A stretch of 17,483 nt of DNA from an uncultured Collinsella sp. GTDB lineage: Bacteria > Actinomycetota > Coriobacteriia > Coriobacteriales > Coriobacteriaceae. A model generated the notes under the pieces. It was not told the DNA's origin. It searched no databases and was given only the letters and a program-made list of their open reading frames with translations. The DNA lies in contig CABUVB010000020.1 in the NCBI GenBank assembly GCA_902494815.1, positions 1 to 17,483 of the forward strand. Direction: 5' to 3'. This document shows, in pieces, positions 1-7,193 of the stretch; position 1 is the first letter of the stretch, and each line of letters opens with the position of its first letter. The position numbers and the translations under genes are program-made.

Positions 1-793
1 AGATAACCTCGATGACGACGGCGCCGCCCATGAGGTAACCGATCTTAAGACCGAGGGTGGTGACCGGGGTGATCAGCGCGTTGCGAAGAACGTTGATGCC
101 GACGACGACCTTCTCGGGAACGCCGGCGCCGCGAGCCATACGGACATAGTCCTTATCGAGCTCCTCAACCATGGCCGTACGCACGATACGAGTCATCTGG
201 CCCGTCAGCGGGAATGCCAGAGCGATAGCGGGCATGATCATACGTCCCAGATAGCCAGCCGGGTTGGTGGTGAAGTGAGGCAGAGCACCGGACGCCGGGA
301 GCACCTTAAGGTAGGAAGAGAACAGCAGAATCAACAGAACGGCAAGCCAGAACGACGGGGTTGCCAAGCCGGCGATGGAGAAGACGCGGATCACTTGGTC
401 CGGCCATTTATCGCGATACAGTGCCGCGATGACACCGAGCAAAAACGAGACGACCGCGCCGATGGCAAGACCGATGAAGGTCAGCTGCATCGTGACGGGC
501 AGGGCCGTGGAGATGCGCTTGGCAACGGAGTTGCGAGCAGCACCATAGGTGCCCATGTCACCATGGATCAGATCGCCCATGTAGCGCACGTAGCGCACGG
601 GCCAGGGGTCGTCCAGACCATACTTCTCATGGTACTCGGCAACCGCCTCGGGCGAGGCACCGTCACCCAACGCCGTATAGGCGGGGTCGGTCTTGGAGAA
701 CGACATAAGGAAGAACACCAGGACGGTGACGCCCAATGCCATGATCGGCAGCGCCACGAGACGCCTTCCAATCAAACGTAGAAAGTTGTTCAC
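1..793 (-). CDS. Peptide ABC transporter permease, OppB/DppB type (3' end cut by window)
   Basis: This is an inner-membrane permease subunit of an oligopeptide/dipeptide ABC importer; it would form the translocation channel with an OppC-type partner, presumably encoded beyond the window edge. The 264 visible codons begin MNNFLRLIGRRLVALPIMAL. They show the OppB N-terminus (positive residues, then a first membrane segment at about residues 11-31), the periplasmic part with YGLDDPWPVRYVRY and HGDMGTYG, several further membrane segments, and the EAA-type cytoplasmic loop (RMARGAGVPEKVVVGINVLRNAL). The last visible residues are GGAVVIEVI, a family hallmark near the C-terminus. The start is a GTG at 791-793, chosen because a strong AAAGGGGAG Shine-Dalgarno lies just upstream and the encoded N-terminus fits the family. 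It lies 155 bp downstream of the substrate-binding protein gene on the same strand, so they are probably one operon. Family assignment is firm; the transported peptide is unknown. Confidence 0.9.
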   Translation of the reverse strand, partial: MNNFLRLIGRRLVALPIMALGVTVLVFFLMSFSKTDPAYTALGDGASPEAVAEYHEKYGLDDPWPVRYVRYMGDLIHGDMGTYGAARNSVAKRISTALPVTMQLTFIGLAIGAVVSFLLGVIAALYRDKWPDQVIRVFSIAGLATPSFWLAVLLILLFSSYLKVLPASGALPHFTTNPAGYLGRMIMPAIALAFPLTGQMTRIVRTAMVEELDKDYVRMARGAGVPEKVVVGINVLRNALITPVTTLGLKIGYLMGGAVVIEVI

Positions 794-833
794 GTTCTCT
801 CCCCTTTCTTTTGTCGGTAGGACCAACTGGTAT

Positions 834-851
834 ATGAGTATGGATACTCAT
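834..851 (-). promoter_or_regulatory. Hairpin just upstream of the permease gene
   Basis: A perfect inverted repeat with 7-bp arms (ATGAGTA / TACTCAT) and a 4-nt loop lies 41 bp before the permease start codon. It is part of a run of hairpins in the gap between the binding-protein and permease genes. It could influence message stability or translation of the permease; no T-run follows, so it is not a typical terminator. Confidence 0.4.
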
Positions 852-854
852 TAC

Positions 855-888
855 AAGACCCGAGCGACATCGAGGCCGCCCGGGTCTT
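855..888 (-). promoter_or_regulatory. Intercistronic stem-loop between binding-protein and permease genes
   Basis: Arms of 8 bp, AAGACCCG (855-862) and CGGGTCTT (881-888), enclose an 18-nt loop. On the transcribed (minus) strand the hairpin follows the binding-protein stop by about 60 nt and has no real U-tract. It therefore looks like an mRNA-stabilising or partial-termination element rather than a full terminator. Such elements commonly allow excess binding protein over permease. A small GACTC/GAGTC hairpin also sits directly after the binding-protein stop codon. Confidence 0.5.
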
Positions 889-948
889 TGTTTCAACTAT
901 GAGGACGTTGCCTTACGACCGACGCCCCACATATGACTCAAGCGAGTC

Positions 949-2562
949 TTAGGCCTTGACGGTCGCGACGCCCCTGAAGGACATGCTCGTCGTGCCGATG
1001 CCCTTGAAGCCATCGAGGGCCTCGCCGTTGGGCGCGGTGGACGGATCGTCCCAGGAAGCGGAGACGGTCTTGACGTGGACAACGGGGTACAGAACAGCGT
1101 TGTCGGCGATGATGTCGAAGCACTCGTTCCACTTCTTCTGCTGCTCGTCGCCCTCGGCGGCAAGAGCCTCGTCCATGAGACCGTGGAGCTTCTCCCACTC
1201 AGCGGACTCCTTCCACGGGCAACGGGTCTGCATCCAGACGTTGTCACCGTACCACCAGTTGAGCAGCAGGTCGGGGTCGGCGCCGAAGCAGGACGGATCG
1301 CCAGGGGCAAGGAGGATATCGTAGGCCTCGCCGCCGTCGATGGCAGCGTAGGTGGCCGGCGAGGTATCGGTCTGGATGGTCACATCGAAGCCGAGAGCGT
1401 CGAGGTCGTTCTTGACCTGGGCGGCCATGCCCTTAATCTGCTCGTTGTCGGTGGTGCGCAGGGTGATGGCACCCGGGGTGATGCCAGACTCCTCGATGAG
1501 CTTCTTAGCCTTCTTGGTGTCGGTCTTGTACACCGTGGAAGCCTCATGATAGTTGGTGAAGCTCTTGGGCAGGTAGCAGCTGGCGGCGGTGGCAAGGCCG
1601 GCGAAGGTGTTGGTGATCATCTTCTCGGTGTCGAGCGCGTACATGACGGCCTGACGGACCTTGACGTTGTTCCAAGGCTCCTTGGCGACGTTGAACATGA
1701 TGAAGCGGGTGCCGAAACCCTGAACGTTATCGATCTTGCAGCCAGCGCTCTCGAGCTGGTCGACGGCGTCAGCGGTGACGAGCTCCATAACGAGCGTGGA
1801 GCCCTCCTGCTGAGCGGTAACGCGAGCGGTGGGGTCGGTCAGGATGCTGTACTGGATCTTCTTATCCTCGGCAGCATACTCACCGTTGTACTCGGGGTTG
1901 GGAACCAGGGTGATCTCGGTATCGGAGATAGAGTCGTACATCCAGGGGCCGGAGCCGATCGGCTGCTTGGCGCGATCCTCCTCGGTCTGGGTGGCCGGGG
2001 TAACGCGGACGATGGCCAGACGATCCTTGAGCAGGGAGAAGTTGGGGACCTTGGTCTTGACCGTTACCGTGCTGGCGTCCTTGGCCTCGATGGACTCGAA
2101 GGGCTGGAAGAACGGAGCATAGGTAGCAGAAGCGGCGCAAGCGGTGTAGGAGGCAACGACGTCGTCAGCGGTGACCTCGGTGCCATCGGAGAACTTGGCG
2201 CCCTTGCGGATGGTGACCTCGAAGGTAGTGTCGTCCACGGACTTGGGATCGTCGGTGGCGAGCTCGTTGAAGGTGCTGTAGTCGTGGTAATCGATGCCGT
2301 AGAGGCCCTCGATGACGTGCCAGTTAGCACCCAGGCCCACAGCGGAGCCGGTGCTGGCGGGGTCGAAGCTGGACGGAGCGTAAGCGGAACCAGCAGTGAT
2401 CACGCCGCCGCCACGGTTGGCGGAATCGGTGGAGCCGGAAGCGGAACCCTCGTCGCTAGAGCTGCCACCGCAGCCAGTGAGACCAAGGCCGGCGACAGCA
2501 GCGACGCTGCCGGTGAGGCCGAGGAACGAACGCCTGGACATACCCTTGTTGATGATGGCCAT
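949..2562 (-). CDS. Peptide ABC transporter substrate-binding lipoprotein, Tat-exported (SBP_bac_5 family)
   Basis: This is the extracellular solute receptor of an oligopeptide/dipeptide importer, 537 residues, normal for the family. The start is the ATG at 2560-2562, with AGGAG 5 nt upstream; a longer reading from an upstream TTG would place that Shine-Dalgarno inside the gene. The N-terminus carries a twin-arginine signal (MSRRSFLGL, residues 8-16), a hydrophobic stretch and a lipobox ending at LTGC, so Cys31 should be the lipidated residue. A Gly/Ser-rich linker follows (GGSSSDEGSASGSTDS). The mature part has family features such as SSFDPASTGSAV, a VTIRKGAKFSDGTEVTADDV segment and KVRQAVMYALDTEKMI, the conserved region after the ligand-binding lobe. 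It is the first gene of the transporter operon, downstream of a long control region with a strong dyad. The ligand cannot be read from sequence. Confidence 0.93.
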   Translation of the reverse strand: MAIINKGMSRRSFLGLTGSVAAVAGLGLTGCGGSSSDEGSASGSTDSANRGGGVITAGSAYAPSSFDPASTGSAVGLGANWHVIEGLYGIDYHDYSTFNELATDDPKSVDDTTFEVTIRKGAKFSDGTEVTADDVVASYTACAASATYAPFFQPFESIEAKDASTVTVKTKVPNFSLLKDRLAIVRVTPATQTEEDRAKQPIGSGPWMYDSISDTEITLVPNPEYNGEYAAEDKKIQYSILTDPTARVTAQQEGSTLVMELVTADAVDQLESAGCKIDNVQGFGTRFIMFNVAKEPWNNVKVRQAVMYALDTEKMITNTFAGLATAASCYLPKSFTNYHEASTVYKTDTKKAKKLIEESGITPGAITLRTTDNEQIKGMAAQVKNDLDALGFDVTIQTDTSPATYAAIDGGEAYDILLAPGDPSCFGADPDLLLNWWYGDNVWMQTRCPWKESAEWEKLHGLMDEALAAEGDEQQKKWNECFDIIADNAVLYPVVHVKTVSASWDDPSTAPNGEALDGFKGIGTTSMSFRGVATVKA

Positions 2563-2681
2563 GTCTTCTCCTATCAATAGAGAATCTTACCCGGGAGCAT
2601 CTAGACTTGCCCCCGCGCAACTTGCGGACGATATATACCTTACCTACCGACGAACCCAACTGAGGTGCCGCGCTCGGTGAC

Positions 2682-2762
2682 CGATACATACATACGCTTG
2701 AACGGTATTTACTACCGTTCACCGAATTCATTGACAAACGATTCGCCAGACAGTATGTATCG
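2682..2762. repeat. Widely spaced inverted repeat CGATACATAC / GTATGTATCG
   Basis: The 10-mer CGATACATAC at 2682-2691 recurs as its exact reverse complement at 2753-2762, 61 bp apart. The two copies flank the 9-5-9 dyad. They may be paired regulator sites that allow looping, or half-sites of a second regulator; the sequence alone does not decide. Confidence 0.45.
2699..2721. promoter_or_regulatory. Perfect 9-5-9 dyad, candidate operator for the peptide transporter operon
   Basis: TGAACGGTA, five spacer bases (TTTAC), then TACCGTTCA form a flawless 23-bp inverted repeat about 137 bp upstream of the binding-protein start. It overlaps a candidate promoter on the minus strand. Perfect symmetry of this size is typical of a homodimeric repressor site such as TetR- or GntR-class proteins, but no regulator gene is in the window. 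The stem is too short of GC and lacks a T-run for a terminator. Confidence 0.55.
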
Positions 2763-2927
2763 ACGAGGTGAGATATCAGTCTTCGTCAACCCGCAGGATA
2801 GCAGGGTTATTCACCATGGCTAGTCAAACGTTTTAGCGTTAATAAAACCCGAAATCAGTAGGTAATCGCCGCGAAATAAATGATTGAAAATCGGCAAATC
2901 ATGTATACCAGTTGTTTAGAAGCGCGT

Positions 2928-4874
2928 TTAGTTTTCGGAACGGCTGGCCGATGCCTGGGCGCGCTCGGCATTCCATGCGACAAGTGCCTCGTGGACCGCT
3001 TTGGCGACATCGGCCGGAACGCCTCGAACTTCCGCAATCTCCTGCTCGCTTGCCGCGCGCAAGCGCTTCATCGAGCCAAAATGGCGCATGATGGCACGTT
3101 TTCTAGTGGGTCCCACGCCCGGAACGTCGTCAAGCACCGAAACCGTCATAGCCTTATCGCGCAACTCGCGGTGGAACGTAATCGCAAATCGGTGGGATTC
3201 ATCGCGAACCTGCTTGATCAGGTAAAGCGAAGCGGAGCCGGTCGGCAGCACGACGGGAGTCTCGTCCCACGGCACGAAAACTTCCTCATCGGCCTTTGCC
3301 AAGCCACAAACCGGTATATCGAGGCCGAGTGCCTCAAGTTGCTTAATTGCAGCGGTCAATTGCGGCTTGCCGCCATCGACAACGAGCAAATCGGGGCGCG
3401 AGCCAAAGCGCTCGTCCGCCATGCGCTCGGGAGCATAGCGACGCCCCAGAACCTCGGACATCGATACGAAGTCGTTCGCCTCGTCCAATTCGGCCTGAAT
3501 TTTAAAGCGACGATACTGGCCCTTGTCGGCACGGCCGTTGGTAAACACCACCATCGAAGCGACGGTAAAGGTGCCGTGCAGCGTCGAGATATCGAAGCAC
3601 TCGATGCGTAACGGCGGCGCAGGCAGCGCCAGCGCACTTTCGAGCTCCAGGAGCGCCTGATTGGTGCGATCGTCAGCATACCCCGTGCGCATCATGTAGC
3701 GCATGAGGGCATGGCGCGCATTTTTGGAAGCCATATCGAGCAGGCGGTGCTTTTCGCCGCGCTGCGGCCTATGGAGATGGCAAGAGCGTTCGCGCTTGGC
3801 CGCAAGCCACTCCCCCAACGCTTCGGCATCCTCAAGCTCGACAGAGAGATTGATCTCGGCTGGAATATCAGCCGTCTCGTCGTAATAGCGCTTAAGAAAG
3901 CCCGATTGAAGCTCTTCCTCGTCGACATCCAGGCCTTTATCGAGGATGAACTCACAAGTTCGAACCGTTCGGCCCTCGCGAACGACAAAGACACAGGCGG
4001 CAGAGATAGTCTCTTCGCGATAGAAGCCGATGACGTCGATATCGACGCTTGATGGAAAAACGACCTGTTGGCGATCGTCCAAGCCCCTAATGACTTCCAG
4101 ACGACGCTTGACGCGCGCCGCACGCTCAAAATCGAGTGTCTCGGCTGCCTCCGTCATCTCGGACGTAAGCTCGTCGACGACATCCTTGCGATGGCCCGAC
4201 AAGAAACGCTCGACACGCTTGACGTTCTTGGCATAGTCGGCAGGGGAAATTGCGCCGACACATGCGCCCGGCCCGCGCCCGACATGGTAGTCAAAGCAGG
4301 GACGCCCGTTTTGCGCGCAAATCATATTGACGATGTCTTCTTCGCCCTTATGAGATTCGACGATGCGGCGGCAGCGGCGCCATTCCGCACAGGATGCCGA
4401 GCAAATAGGAATAACCTTGCGTAGCGTATCGATGGTCTCACGCGCCGCACGGCTATCGGTATAGGGGCCAAAATAGCGCGTTCCCGGTTTATGACGCTCT
4501 CGCGTGTATTTAATAGCCGGAAACAAGTCGCTCTTGGTAATGGCGATAAAGGGATAGCTTTTATCGTCTTTGAGATCGACGTTAAAGTACGGATGGTACT
4601 GGCCAATCAGATTGCGCTCGAGCACCAATGCCTCGTGCTCGGTCTCCACCACGATATAGTCAAAGCTCGCCACCAGCTGCATCATGAGCGGGATCTTTTG
4701 ACGCTCGTCCTGCAGCGTCACGTATTGACGCATACGGGCACGCAAGTTTTTTGCCTTGCCCACATAGATGACATCGCCCTTGGCATCTTTCCAAAGGTAG
4801 CAGCCGGGTTGCGTGGGAACGCGCGAAACCTGCTCGGCAAGTGTTGGAATGTTGTCGTGACCTGCCACGCGCAC
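2928..4874 (-). CDS. uvrC: UvrABC excinuclease subunit C
   Basis: UvrC makes both incisions flanking a DNA lesion after UvrA and UvrB have located it. The 648 residues show the full order: GIY-YIG nuclease (about 17-95, PGCYLWKDAKGDVIYVGKAK), cysteine motif (158-205), UVR domain that contacts UvrB (about 225-260), RNase H-like nuclease (ECFDIS, VVDGGKPQL and ESHRFAITFH supplying the Asp/His residues) and a C-terminal helix-hairpin-helix pair (VPGVGPTRKRAI). The start is a GTG immediately after the murJ stop codon; a second in-frame GTG at 4866-4868, better spaced from the AGTAGG-like site, is an alternative. Oddity: the canonical RPC-x7-C-x3-C motif reads RPCFDYHVGRGPGAC, so the third cysteine is Gly201. 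An insertion of about 23 residues before it adds Cys162, Cys168 and Cys186. It is the last gene of the ybaK-murJ-uvrC operon. Confidence 0.97.
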   Translation of the reverse strand: MRVAGHDNIPTLAEQVSRVPTQPGCYLWKDAKGDVIYVGKAKNLRARMRQYVTLQDERQKIPLMMQLVASFDYIVVETEHEALVLERNLIGQYHPYFNVDLKDDKSYPFIAITKSDLFPAIKYTRERHKPGTRYFGPYTDSRAARETIDTLRKVIPICSASCAEWRRCRRIVESHKGEEDIVNMICAQNGRPCFDYHVGRGPGACVGAISPADYAKNVKRVERFLSGHRKDVVDELTSEMTEAAETLDFERAARVKRRLEVIRGLDDRQQVVFPSSVDIDVIGFYREETISAACVFVVREGRTVRTCEFILDKGLDVDEEELQSGFLKRYYDETADIPAEINLSVELEDAEALGEWLAAKRERSCHLHRPQRGEKHRLLDMASKNARHALMRYMMRTGYADDRTNQALLELESALALPAPPLRIECFDISTLHGTFTVASMVVFTNGRADKGQYRRFKIQAELDEANDFVSMSEVLGRRYAPERMADERFGSRPDLLVVDGGKPQLTAAIKQLEALGLDIPVCGLAKADEEVFVPWDETPVVLPTGSASLYLIKQVRDESHRFAITFHRELRDKAMTVSVLDDVPGVGPTRKRAIMRHFGSMKRLRAASEQEIAEVRGVPADVAKAVHEALVAWNAERAQASASRSEN

Positions 4875-6557
4875 CTACTTGCGACGAAGCAGCGCCGAGA
4901 CCTCGGGCATCTTAAAGACGAAGGCAAGGCCAAAAGTCACAGCGAGCGAGACGACGCCTGCAACACAAACGTAGCCCAGGGTAATGAGGATCGAGCTGCC
5001 AAGCATTCCGACAAAGTGCTCAAGTGCCCACATGACGCCGGCGCCCGCGGCGGCGCCCAGGCCACCGAACAGTAGGCCGAAGAAACCGCCATGCAGGATA
5101 GACTTGACCTGAAGGCCATGCAGACGACGGCGCAGCCACCACAGTGAGCATCCGACCAAGACTACGTAGTCAACGACGTACGAAAGCGCAATTGCCGGCA
5201 TACCGTAGCCCAGCACCACGCCAAACAGCAGCACCGAACCGGCCTGACCGATAGCGGAGTACAGGCAATAGCGGCTATAAGGTTTCATATCGAGCAGGGC
5301 CGAGAAGCTCTTCTGCATCAGCACGACCACGCCGTAGAGCGGCAGGGAAAGTGCCAGATAGATAAGGAACTCCGACACCAGCGCCACACCGGATTCATCG
5401 AACTTGCCGGCACAGTAGATCATGTTGAGCGGACGGGCGAAGACGATCAGGTACATCGCAAACGGAATCAGGAAGAAGAGCATCTGGGCGACACCGCGCG
5501 AAATGCCCGTGCGGACGCTGTCGTAATCCTTCTCCTGCGCATCGTGAGAGAGTTCGGTATAAAGTGCCGTCGAAAGCGAGGCGGCGATCAGCGCATAGGG
5601 CAATGTGTACCACAGGCGCGCATATGCGATAACGGAAGGGCCGGTCTCGGGCTGGACCACCAGCGCGGCAGCGTTGGTGATAGAAGTCGAGACAAACATG
5701 CACACCGTGGCGAGCAGCGTCGGGATACCGAGCGCAATCGTCTGGCGCAGCGCGGGGTCCTTAAAGTCGATATGGATATGGGGATGCACGCCGTGCTTGC
5801 CAAGCGCGGGAATCTGACATGCCATCTGAACAAAGACACCGAGGGTCGTACCGGCCGCAATCAAGATGATGCCGGCACGTTCGCCAAACTGTGCGGACAC
5901 GGGCGCAAAACCCATAAAGCTCGCAATGACGATCACATTGTTGAGGACCGGGGCAAACGTCGACCAGAAGTAGTCGCGGTGTGCGTTGAGAACGCCCGAG
6001 AACACCGAGCCCAAACCATAAAAGAGAATCTGGATGGCAAAGAAACGGAACATGAACGCAGCGGTATCCATGCTGCCGCCGTCACCCGAAAGGAACGATT
6101 GCGTCCAGATAAAGCCCGGGGCGAACACGGTCCCCAGCAACGAAATGCCACCCAGCACCAAAAGCAGAATGCCAAGCAGGTTGCCCACGTACTCGTTCGA
6201 GGCCTCGCGACCCTGCTCACGCCTCACGCCCATGTACACGGGCAAAAACGCCGTCACGAGCATGCCACCCATCACGAGTTCGTAGAGCATATTGGGCAGG
6301 TTGTTGGCGACCTGATAGGAGGACGAGAGTAGCGACATGCCGATAGCGGCCGCCATGGCCCACGTGCGGATAAAACCGGTGACGCGAGACACGATAGTCA
6401 GAATGGTCATAAGCCCGGCGGAACGACCAACCGTGGAGTAGTCCGACGAGCCCATGTCGTCAGTGTCATCTCGCGACGAAGAAGCTTCGGATGAGGGTGT
6501 CTGAGGCGCAGATTCTTTTGCAAAATGAGCTCCGCACTTCAATTCTTCCTGCGGCAT
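4875..6557 (-). CDS. murJ: Lipid II flippase MurJ (MviN family)
   Basis: This polytopic membrane protein of 560 residues belongs to the MOP exporter superfamily and would move lipid II across the membrane for peptidoglycan synthesis. The MurJ N-terminal block is clear: TILTIVSRVTGFIRTWAMAA, then SYQVANNLPNMLYELVMGGM and TAFLPVYM. About 14 hydrophobic segments follow, ending in a short basic tail (LLRRK). Residues 1-40 form a hydrophilic Ser/Asp-rich extension (QTPSSEASSSRDDTDD) before the first helix; an internal ATG at 6453-6455 (MGSSDYSTVG) could be the true start, but the ATG at 6557 has AGAGGA upstream and couples to the preceding gene. It begins 3 bp after ybaK ends and its TAG abuts the uvrC GTG, so translation of the three is probably coupled. 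Confidence 0.93.
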   Translation of the reverse strand: MPQEELKCGAHFAKESAPQTPSSEASSSRDDTDDMGSSDYSTVGRSAGLMTILTIVSRVTGFIRTWAMAAAIGMSLLSSSYQVANNLPNMLYELVMGGMLVTAFLPVYMGVRREQGREASNEYVGNLLGILLLVLGGISLLGTVFAPGFIWTQSFLSGDGGSMDTAAFMFRFFAIQILFYGLGSVFSGVLNAHRDYFWSTFAPVLNNVIVIASFMGFAPVSAQFGERAGIILIAAGTTLGVFVQMACQIPALGKHGVHPHIHIDFKDPALRQTIALGIPTLLATVCMFVSTSITNAAALVVQPETGPSVIAYARLWYTLPYALIAASLSTALYTELSHDAQEKDYDSVRTGISRGVAQMLFFLIPFAMYLIVFARPLNMIYCAGKFDESGVALVSEFLIYLALSLPLYGVVVLMQKSFSALLDMKPYSRYCLYSAIGQAGSVLLFGVVLGYGMPAIALSYVVDYVVLVGCSLWWLRRRLHGLQVKSILHGGFFGLLFGGLGAAAGAGVMWALEHFVGMLGSSILITLGYVCVAGVVSLAVTFGLAFVFKMPEVSALLRRK

Positions 6558-6560
6558 CGC

Positions 6561-7061
6561 TCAGTCCTCTCTCGTAATCGCGGCAACCGTCGCCCCGCAA
6601 AATGCAATTAAATCATCGGGTGCAAGCTCGAGCTGATAACCACGCTTGCCTCCCGAAATAAAAATGGTATCCCAAAGGACGCATGTCTCGTCAATGAGCG
6701 TCCGGTAGCGTTTTTTCATACCGACCGGGCTGCAGCCGCCGCGAACGTAGCCAGTCGCCGCAAGCAAATCCTTCACATGCATCATGGCCAAGGACTTCTC
6801 CCCCGCGGCACGCGCGGCGGACTTTAGATCGAGCTCGTCGGCAACAGGGATACAGCACACGACATAGTCGTTGGACGGCGTCACGCAGACCAAAGTCTTA
6901 AATCCTTGACCGGGCTCCTCGCCAAGCTGCTCCGAAATCGCGACCCCCAGGCCCACCGACTCATCACCATCGTCTTCGTACGTATGTAGAACATAGGAAA
7001 TGCCGGCACTTTCCAGCTCGCGCATCGCATTGGTTTTTGGCGTCTTTACAGCCTTTGCCAT
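6561..7061 (-). CDS. ybaK: Cys-tRNA(Pro)/Cys-tRNA(Cys) deacylase, YbaK/EbsC family
   Basis: A 166-residue cytoplasmic editing enzyme that would hydrolyse Cys-tRNA(Pro) mischarged by prolyl-tRNA synthetase. Family marks are TNAMRELESAGISYVLHTYE at the N-terminus, GFKTLVC, the ELDLKSAARAAGEKSLAM helix and the signature GYVRGGCSPVGMKKRYRTLID, with the catalytic lysine region in between. The start is the ATG at 7059-7061 because AAAGGA lies 6 nt upstream; the open frame extends 32 codons further with no family similarity. It heads a minus-strand unit with murJ, whose start codon lies 3 bp after this stop, and uvrC. Confidence 0.92.
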   Translation of the reverse strand: MAKAVKTPKTNAMRELESAGISYVLHTYEDDGDESVGLGVAISEQLGEEPGQGFKTLVCVTPSNDYVVCCIPVADELDLKSAARAAGEKSLAMMHVKDLLAATGYVRGGCSPVGMKKRYRTLIDETCVLWDTIFISGGKRGYQLELAPDDLIAFCGATVAAITRED

Positions 7062-7098
7062 GACATATCCTTTCTCTCGCATTCGGACGCAAGGATTA

Positions 7099-7129
7099 AG
7101 TATATGTCCAATTCGGCTGCATACGTCAC
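7099..7129 (-). promoter_or_regulatory. Possible promoter for ybaK-murJ-uvrC
   Basis: On the minus strand TATACT (7099-7104) is a five-of-six -10 match lying 37 bp before the ybaK start. The best -35 is GTGACG (7124-7129) with a long 19-bp spacer, so the call is tentative. It sits downstream of the hairpin after uvrA, as expected if ybaK starts its own unit. Confidence 0.35.
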
Positions 7130-7142
7130 TTCGGCACAGCAA

Positions 7143-7173
7143 GCGCCATCGAATCACAAGGAGTCGATGGCGC
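7143..7173 (-). terminator. Hairpin downstream of uvrA, probable terminator
   Basis: Perfect 10-bp arms GCGCCATCGA and TCGATGGCGC with an 11-nt loop begin 20 bp after the uvrA stop. On the minus strand only TTGCTGTG follows, a poor U-tract, so termination may be partial or factor-assisted, with read-through into ybaK possible. Confidence 0.55.
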
Positions 7174-7193
7174 CCATAAACTGAATCGCCTAT

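Larger units (their letters stand above)
2563..2927 (-). promoter_or_regulatory. Gene-free control region upstream of the peptide transporter operon
   Basis: The 365 bp between uvrC and the transporter operon hold no credible gene. They are more AT-rich than the flanks. On the minus strand a possible promoter lies at 2632-2659 (TTGGGT, 16-bp spacer, TATATA), about 70 bp before the binding-protein start. Another partial match is TTGTCA at 2732-2737 with TAGTAA 17 bp on, which would overlap the dyad at 2699-2721. A small TCGGT-G-ACCGA palindrome sits at 2674-2684. I see no convincing terminator for uvrC: the AACCC/GGGTT hairpin near 2789-2809 has a bulge and no T-run. Promoter calls here are weak matches. 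Confidence 0.45.

Noticed and set aside
1075..2580. Long plus-strand open frame opposite the binding-protein gene
   Set aside because: It is an exact antisense shadow of a clearly recognised gene, has a Gly/Val/Leu-biased translation with no family features, and arises from GC-rich third positions.
2731..2759. Plus-strand TTGACA with TATGTA 17 bp on, a possible antisense promoter toward uvrC
   Set aside because: The -35 is perfect but the -10 matches only three of six positions and no gene or clear small RNA lies downstream on that strand.
2789..2809. AACCC/GGGTT hairpin as uvrC terminator
   Set aside because: The stem is bulged, lies over 100 bp after the uvrC stop, and has no T-run on either strand.
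2815..2838. Tiny plus-strand open frame (MASQTF) in the control region
   Set aside because: Six codons, no Shine-Dalgarno, and no downstream gene on that strand to be a leader for.
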